Assembly: GCA_965203755.1 (NCBI GenBank)
Contig: OZ241910.1
Span: 1,116,001 to 1,180,000, forward strand
Direction: 5' to 3'
From: UBA6055 sp965203755
Lineage (GTDB): Bacteria; Chloroflexota; Anaerolineae; Aggregatilineales; Phototrophicaceae
DNA length: 64,000 nt
Positions within the stretch are counted from its first letter, which is position 1, and each line of letters opens with the position of its first letter. Both the position numbers and the translations under genes were made by a program. A model generated the notes under the pieces. It saw only the letters and a list, made by a program, of their open reading frames with translations. It did not search any database and was not told where the DNA came from. Positions 59,941 through 64,000 of this stretch are shown in pieces.

Positions 59941-61491
59941 ATGAACAGTTTGAAGCAGGGCGGGATCGCCATCATTGATTACGGCTCGCAGTACACGCCG
60001 CTGATTGCGCGCCGCATCCGCGAGCTTGGCGTTTATTCCGAGGTGTTTGCCTATGATGAGGCCGCCGAAGGGATCCAGCGCCATGACCCGGCCGGCTATG
60101 TCCTGTCCGGCGGGCCCAACAGCGTCTATGAGCCGGGCGCGCCGCGGCTGCCGCGTTTTATCTTGGCCAGCGGCAAACCGATTCTTGGCATCTGCTATGG
60201 CATGCAGCTTTTAACGGCGGCCTTGGGCGGCAAAGTCGCCGCCGCCGCCAGCAAAGAATACGGCCCGGCCGGCATTACGCACGCGCCGCGCAGTCCTTTG
60301 TTTGATGGCCTCGAAAGCGAACTGCCGGTTTGGATGTCGCACGGCGACCGAATCGAAGCGCCGCCGCCGGGGTTTCTGGCTTTGGCGCGGTCAGAGAATT
60401 CGCCCTATGCCGCGATTGGGGATATCGAGCGCCGCCGTTACGGCGTCCAGTTTCATCCTGAAGTTCAGCACAGCCCACACGGCAGCGCCATCTTCCGCAG
60501 CTTTCTGTTCCGCATTTGCGAATGCGAAGACAAATGGACGGCGGCGGCGTTTATCGAGGACGCCATCCAAAGCATCCGCGCCCAGGTCGGCAGTGAACGG
60601 GCGCTGATGGCGCTTAGCGGCGGGGTTGATTCGGCGGTGGCGGCCACACTGATTCACCGCGCCGTCGGCGACCAACTCACCTGCGTTTTTGTCAATCACG
60701 GCCTGCTCCGCAAAGATGAGCCCGAACAGGTCATGCGGGTTTTCCAGCGGGAACAGGGCATGAACCTGATCGCCGTCAATGCGGTCGAGACTTTTCTGGC
60801 CGCGCTTGAAGGGATCGCCGAGCCGGAGCAGAAGCGCAAGATCATCGGCAAGCTGTTCATTGATATCTTCAGCGAAGAAGCCAGCCGGCTGGAGGGGATT
60901 CGATTTTTGGCGCAAGGCACCATCTATCCTGATGTCATCGAAAGCGCCGCCAGCAGCAAAAGCGCCAAGACCATCAAATCGCATCACAATGTCGGCGGGC
61001 TGCCGGCCGACTTGCGGTTTGAACTGGTTGAACCGCTGCGCGACTGCTTCAAGGACGAGGTGCGGAAGATCGGGGCGGCGCTTGGCTTGTCGGATTCGAT
61101 AGTCTGGCGGCAGCCTTTTCCGGGGCCGGGCTTAGCCATTCGCTGTCTGGGCGAACTCAACTGGGAACGGCTGGAACGGCTGCGGGCGGCTGACGCCATC
61201 TTCACTGATGAACTGCGAGCCGCCGCGATGCTGCGCGATGCGACCGCCCAAAGTTTCGCGGTATTATTGCCGGTCAAGAGCGTCGGCGTCATGGGCGACA
61301 GCCGCAGCTATGAAGAGACGCTGGTTTTGCGGGCTGTGACCACCGACGACTTTATGACCGCCGACTGGGCGCGGCTGCCCTATGACCTGCTGGCGCGCGT
61401 CAGCGCCCGCATCGTCAATGAAGTCGCCGGCATCAACCGCGTGGTTTATGATATCACCAGCAAGCCGCCGGGCACGATTGAGTGGGAATAA
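59941..61491 (+). CDS. guaA: GMP synthase (glutamine-hydrolysing)
   Basis: A 516-residue amidotransferase. The N-terminal class I glutaminase domain has GICYGMQ (catalytic Cys) and QFHPEV (His/Glu); the ATP-pyrophosphatase domain has LMALSGGVDSAVAATL (P loop); the C-terminal domain dimerises and binds XMP (FPGPGLAIRCLG, KPPGTIEWE end). It converts XMP, Gln and ATP to GMP. It starts 13 nt after the epimerase. Confidence 0.97.
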   Translation: MNSLKQGGIAIIDYGSQYTPLIARRIRELGVYSEVFAYDEAAEGIQRHDPAGYVLSGGPNSVYEPGAPRLPRFILASGKPILGICYGMQLLTAALGGKVAAAASKEYGPAGITHAPRSPLFDGLESELPVWMSHGDRIEAPPPGFLALARSENSPYAAIGDIERRRYGVQFHPEVQHSPHGSAIFRSFLFRICECEDKWTAAAFIEDAIQSIRAQVGSERALMALSGGVDSAVAATLIHRAVGDQLTCVFVNHGLLRKDEPEQVMRVFQREQGMNLIAVNAVETFLAALEGIAEPEQKRKIIGKLFIDIFSEEASRLEGIRFLAQGTIYPDVIESAASSKSAKTIKSHHNVGGLPADLRFELVEPLRDCFKDEVRKIGAALGLSDSIVWRQPFPGPGLAIRCLGELNWERLERLRAADAIFTDELRAAAMLRDATAQSFAVLLPVKSVGVMGDSRSYEETLVLRAVTTDDFMTADWARLPYDLLARVSARIVNEVAGINRVVYDITSKPPGTIEWE

Positions 61492-61523
61492 CTGAACTGA
61501 ACTTAAAATCCTCAAGGAAAGAC

Positions 61524-61552
61524 TTGCACCAGGCCCGGCTTTCAGATAATAT
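61524..61552 (+). promoter_or_regulatory. Predicted promoter of poly-C locus 2
   Basis: TTGCAC, 17-nt spacer, TAATAT, 39 nt before the leader ATG; context TTTCAGA shared with locus 1. Confidence 0.55.
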
Positions 61553-61591
61553 AGCCTTAGACAGTTTTAGATAAAATAGGAGCGTGATGAA

Positions 61592-61870
<279 letters not shown>

Positions 61871-62611
61871 CAGCGCCACCTTCACCACCTTCAACCTGAC
61901 CGCCGACTGCACCATCGGCGCGGCGGCAGTCCCGACTAATGGCATTTACCTGCATTTTCAATCGGGAACCTTCACCATCAACGGCAACGGACACAGCATC
62001 ATCGGGCGGCGCAACAGCTGGACCATCATCGTCGGGCTTAACACTTCGGATACAAGCACCGTCCTCAATCTGAACGATATCACCATCCGCGACGCCGGCT
62101 ACGATAACGCGGCGCAGCAGGCGGTTATAGTGCAGCGGGGCGCGCGCCTCAACGGCCGCAACGTCATCTTCAGCGGCAACAGGGGCTCAAACGGCGCAGT
62201 CCTAGCATTCCAGAATGGAAAAGTCTATCTTGAGAATGCACAGTTTCTGAACAACCGCCAGACGCATGGCGCGCTTGGCGAAGCGTCTGCCGCCGCTGCT
62301 GCTGGAGTTTTCGGCAGCCCGGCAGCAAACACCGTGCTGAGCATCAACGGCGGCATCTTTGAAGGAAACACCAGCGTCCTTCAAAGCGCGAGAGTTATCC
62401 TAGCCAGCGCCGGCACGGTCCAACTCCAGGGCTGCGTTATCTTCAGGAACAATGCGGGAGCCATTTATTCGACCAGGTCTATCTCTAATGTAGCGGGAGT
62501 CATCACTGACACCACAACCAACCAAGACGACAGAACCCGCTGTCCGAAGCCGCCCAAGCGCAAGAAGGAAAAAATCCCCACCGCGACGGCGACGCTCCGA
62601 CCGCTGGCGAC

Positions 62612-62936
62612 GACCTGCATCGACTTGAACCAGGCGACCGGCATTGCCGTCCATGCCACTTACGGGCTGACGAGCGGCGTCCAGTGCCAGCGGCTTGACG
62701 GCGGCGGCATCGGCGTGCAGGCCATCGTGGACGGCGGCTTTATTGATGCCGTCGATATCTGGGGCTATGTCGAGCAGGGGGTCGAGGTCTGCTTCCCGCA
62801 GGCCGGCGAACTGCTGTTTTTGGATGCGCGCACCATGCCGCGCGCCATCGCGCCCTTGGCGGCGACCGTCGTCAACGGCATGACCTGCGGCGCCATCGAA
62901 ACGCCGGGATCGATTGTGCTGATGCCGCCATCCTAG
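62612..62936 (+). repeat. Direct repeat, 3' end of secreted paralogue 2
   Basis: The second copy of the 325-bp repeat also found at 49948-50272. Confidence 0.85.
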
Positions 62937-62956
62937 CTATTGGCAAGTTTCGCTGT

Positions 62957-62995
62957 GATGCGGCTGTCTTGGCTTGGCGGCTGGGCAGTCGCATC
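62957..62995. terminator. Hairpin between secreted paralogue 2 and rsmI
   Basis: 10-bp stem (GATGCGGCTG / CAGTCGCATC, one wobble) with a 19-nt loop, the same geometry as the hairpin after paralogue 1, but without a U-run. It overlaps the rsmI stop codon. Confidence 0.3.
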
Positions 62996-63824
62996 AATGC
63001 GAATCTCGTTTCAAGCCTAGCTGATACACCTTGTTTTTCTTCCAGCCGGCGAGTCTGGCGACTGTTTTGGCGGCGCGTGACAGCGGTTCGCCGGCATCAA
63101 GACGCTCATCCAGCGCCCGCTTGACCTGCGGCTGGCTCCAGACCTCATCCGAAAGCTCGGCGCCGGCAATCAGCAAAGTCACCTCGCCGCGCGGCCCTTC
63201 AGCGGCGAAGTAATCATAGCTGTCCTGCGCCGTCCCTCGATAAAACTCCTCAAATTTTTTGCTCATCTCCCGCGCCACGCAGACCAGCCGTTCGCCGCCC
63301 ATCACATCAATGACCGCCGACAGGGTTTCGGTCAGGCGATAGGGACTTTCGTAGGCGATAATGGTCTCGGTCGCCGGCGCGAGTTTGGCGAGCCGCGCTT
63401 TGCGCGCCTTGGTTTTACGCGGCAGAAAGCCCACAAATAAAAAGCGGTCGGTCGCCATGCCAGAGGCAGCCAACGCGGTTGTGACGGCGCTGGCGCCGGG
63501 CAGGGGCATCACGTCGAAGCCGCGTTCAATGGCGGCGCGGACAAGCTCATAACCGGGGTCAGAGATGCCCGGGGTGCCGGCGTCAGAGATCAGAGCCACA
63601 TCCCCGACCGCCAGCGCAGCGAAGATTCGGTCCAGCCGGGACAGCCTGCTGTGTTCATGATAGCTGATCATCGGCGTGTCAATATCATAATGGCGGGTCA
63701 GCGCCCTTGAGGTTCGCGTATCTTCGGCGGCAATCAGGGACACCTCGCCAAGCACCCGCAAGGCGCGCAGGGTGATGTCTTCCAGGTTGCCGATTGGCGT
63801 CGGCACGATATACAGGATACCCAT
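62994..63824 (-). CDS. rsmI: 16S rRNA (cytidine(1402)-2'-O)-methyltransferase RsmI
   Basis: A 276-residue tetrapyrrole-methylase-fold protein. LYIVPTPIGNLEDITLRAL, IAAEDTRTSRALTRHYDI and ISDAGTPGISDPGYELV are the hallmark motifs, followed by LPGASAVTTALAASGM. It 2'-O-methylates C1402 in the ribosomal decoding site. A C-terminal helix-turn segment (SRAAKTVARLAGWKKNKVY) is present. No ribosome site is seen, but the upstream gene ends 9 nt before the start, so translational coupling is likely. Confidence 0.95.
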   Translation of the reverse strand: MGILYIVPTPIGNLEDITLRALRVLGEVSLIAAEDTRTSRALTRHYDIDTPMISYHEHSRLSRLDRIFAALAVGDVALISDAGTPGISDPGYELVRAAIERGFDVMPLPGASAVTTALAASGMATDRFLFVGFLPRKTKARKARLAKLAPATETIIAYESPYRLTETLSAVIDVMGGERLVCVAREMSKKFEEFYRGTAQDSYDYFAAEGPRGEVTLLIAGAELSDEVWSQPQVKRALDERLDAGEPLSRAAKTVARLAGWKKNKVYQLGLKRDSH

Positions 63825-63833
63825 GTCAGCGCA

Positions 63834-64000
63834 TCAAGCGGCGCCAGCCGGCGCATCTTGAGCTATTTGGCCGGGAAAAGCATGGGCAAGCGCTTCGGGC
63901 ATCATACTCTTGAAGGCTGCCAGGCTGTGTCCGCTGCCCAGCTCGACAAATTGGTAATCCAGATTGGGGTCATAGCGCTGCCGCTGTTCTAGGATGCGGC
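63834..64000 (-). CDS. C-terminal fragment of an unidentified protein (cut by window edge)
   Basis: The last 55 codons of a gene that enters from the right edge, reading LEQRQRYDPNLDYQFVELG, then GHSLAAFKSMMPEAL, and ending APAGAA before TGA. I do not recognise the family. Its stop lies 9 nt before rsmI, which suggests an operon. Confidence 0.5.
   Translation of the reverse strand, partial: RILEQRQRYDPNLDYQFVELGSGHSLAAFKSMMPEALAHAFPGQIAQDAPAGAA

Overview
This is 64 kb of a moderately GC-rich bacterial chromosome with a dense core-gene layout. It has no rRNA, recognisable tRNA, CRISPR array, prophage or insertion sequence. The best fit is a Chloroflexota bacterium, probably Anaerolineae-like. 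The clues are the hrcA-grpE-dnaK-dnaJ-prmA cluster, menaquinone methylation, a complex I membrane-arm operon with two nuoM genes, FemAB-like peptidoglycan enzymes with murE, an archaeal-type prolyl-tRNA synthetase and short four-domain S1 proteins. This placement is inferred from gene content, not from a database search.

Layout. 1-700: start of prs and thioredoxin (minus). 800-7500: hrcA-grpE-dnaK-dnaJ-prmA-menG (plus), the protein-quality-control operon. 7600-20250: mostly minus-strand information-processing genes: infA, rpsU, two S1 proteins, a phosphoribosyltransferase, a methyltransferase-like protein, pnp, rpsO, a double-NYN protein, proS and a MazG-like pyrophosphohydrolase. 20240-25860: envelope glycan genes and murE. 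25960-28710: the F0 part of ATP synthase only, with an a subunit carrying a huge hydrophilic insert and a b subunit fused to a delta C-terminus. 28800-38480: complex I membrane arm (nuoA-H-J-K-L-M-M-N) without the peripheral-arm genes. 38780-48370: two FemAB-like genes, an HNH nuclease, an M20 peptidase, an EcoRI-family adenine methyltransferase, a methyltransferase, and thiolase plus a 3-hydroxyacyl-CoA dehydrogenase/enoyl-CoA hydratase for beta-oxidation. 48880-62940: two paralogous secreted beta-helix genes flank a housekeeping block (RlmD-like protein, prmC, membrane protein, prfA, acpS, methyltransferase, FmdB-like, SixA-nitroreductase fusion, epimerase, guaA). 62990-64000: rsmI and the end of another gene.

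The most striking feature is the pair of secreted-protein loci at 48.9-50.3 kb and 61.5-62.9 kb. Each has its own promoter, a well-placed ribosome binding site and a short conserved leader ORF. The leader runs into a pure poly-C tract (16 and 32 C), and exactly 22 nt after the tract the 403-residue secreted protein begins. Because the tract lies inside the leader reading frame, its length modulo 3 decides between three outcomes: the leader stops on top of the downstream start codon, it fuses in frame to the secreted protein, or it runs out of frame deep into that gene. This looks like a duplicated, slippage-driven three-state expression switch for a family of surface proteins with conserved ends and variable middles.

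Other points worth attention: an RlmD-like protein that has lost its catalytic Cys, a FemAB gene whose only well-placed start is ATT, a NuoM copy lacking the TM7 lysine, a SixA-nitroreductase fusion, and an FmdB homologue without zinc ligands.
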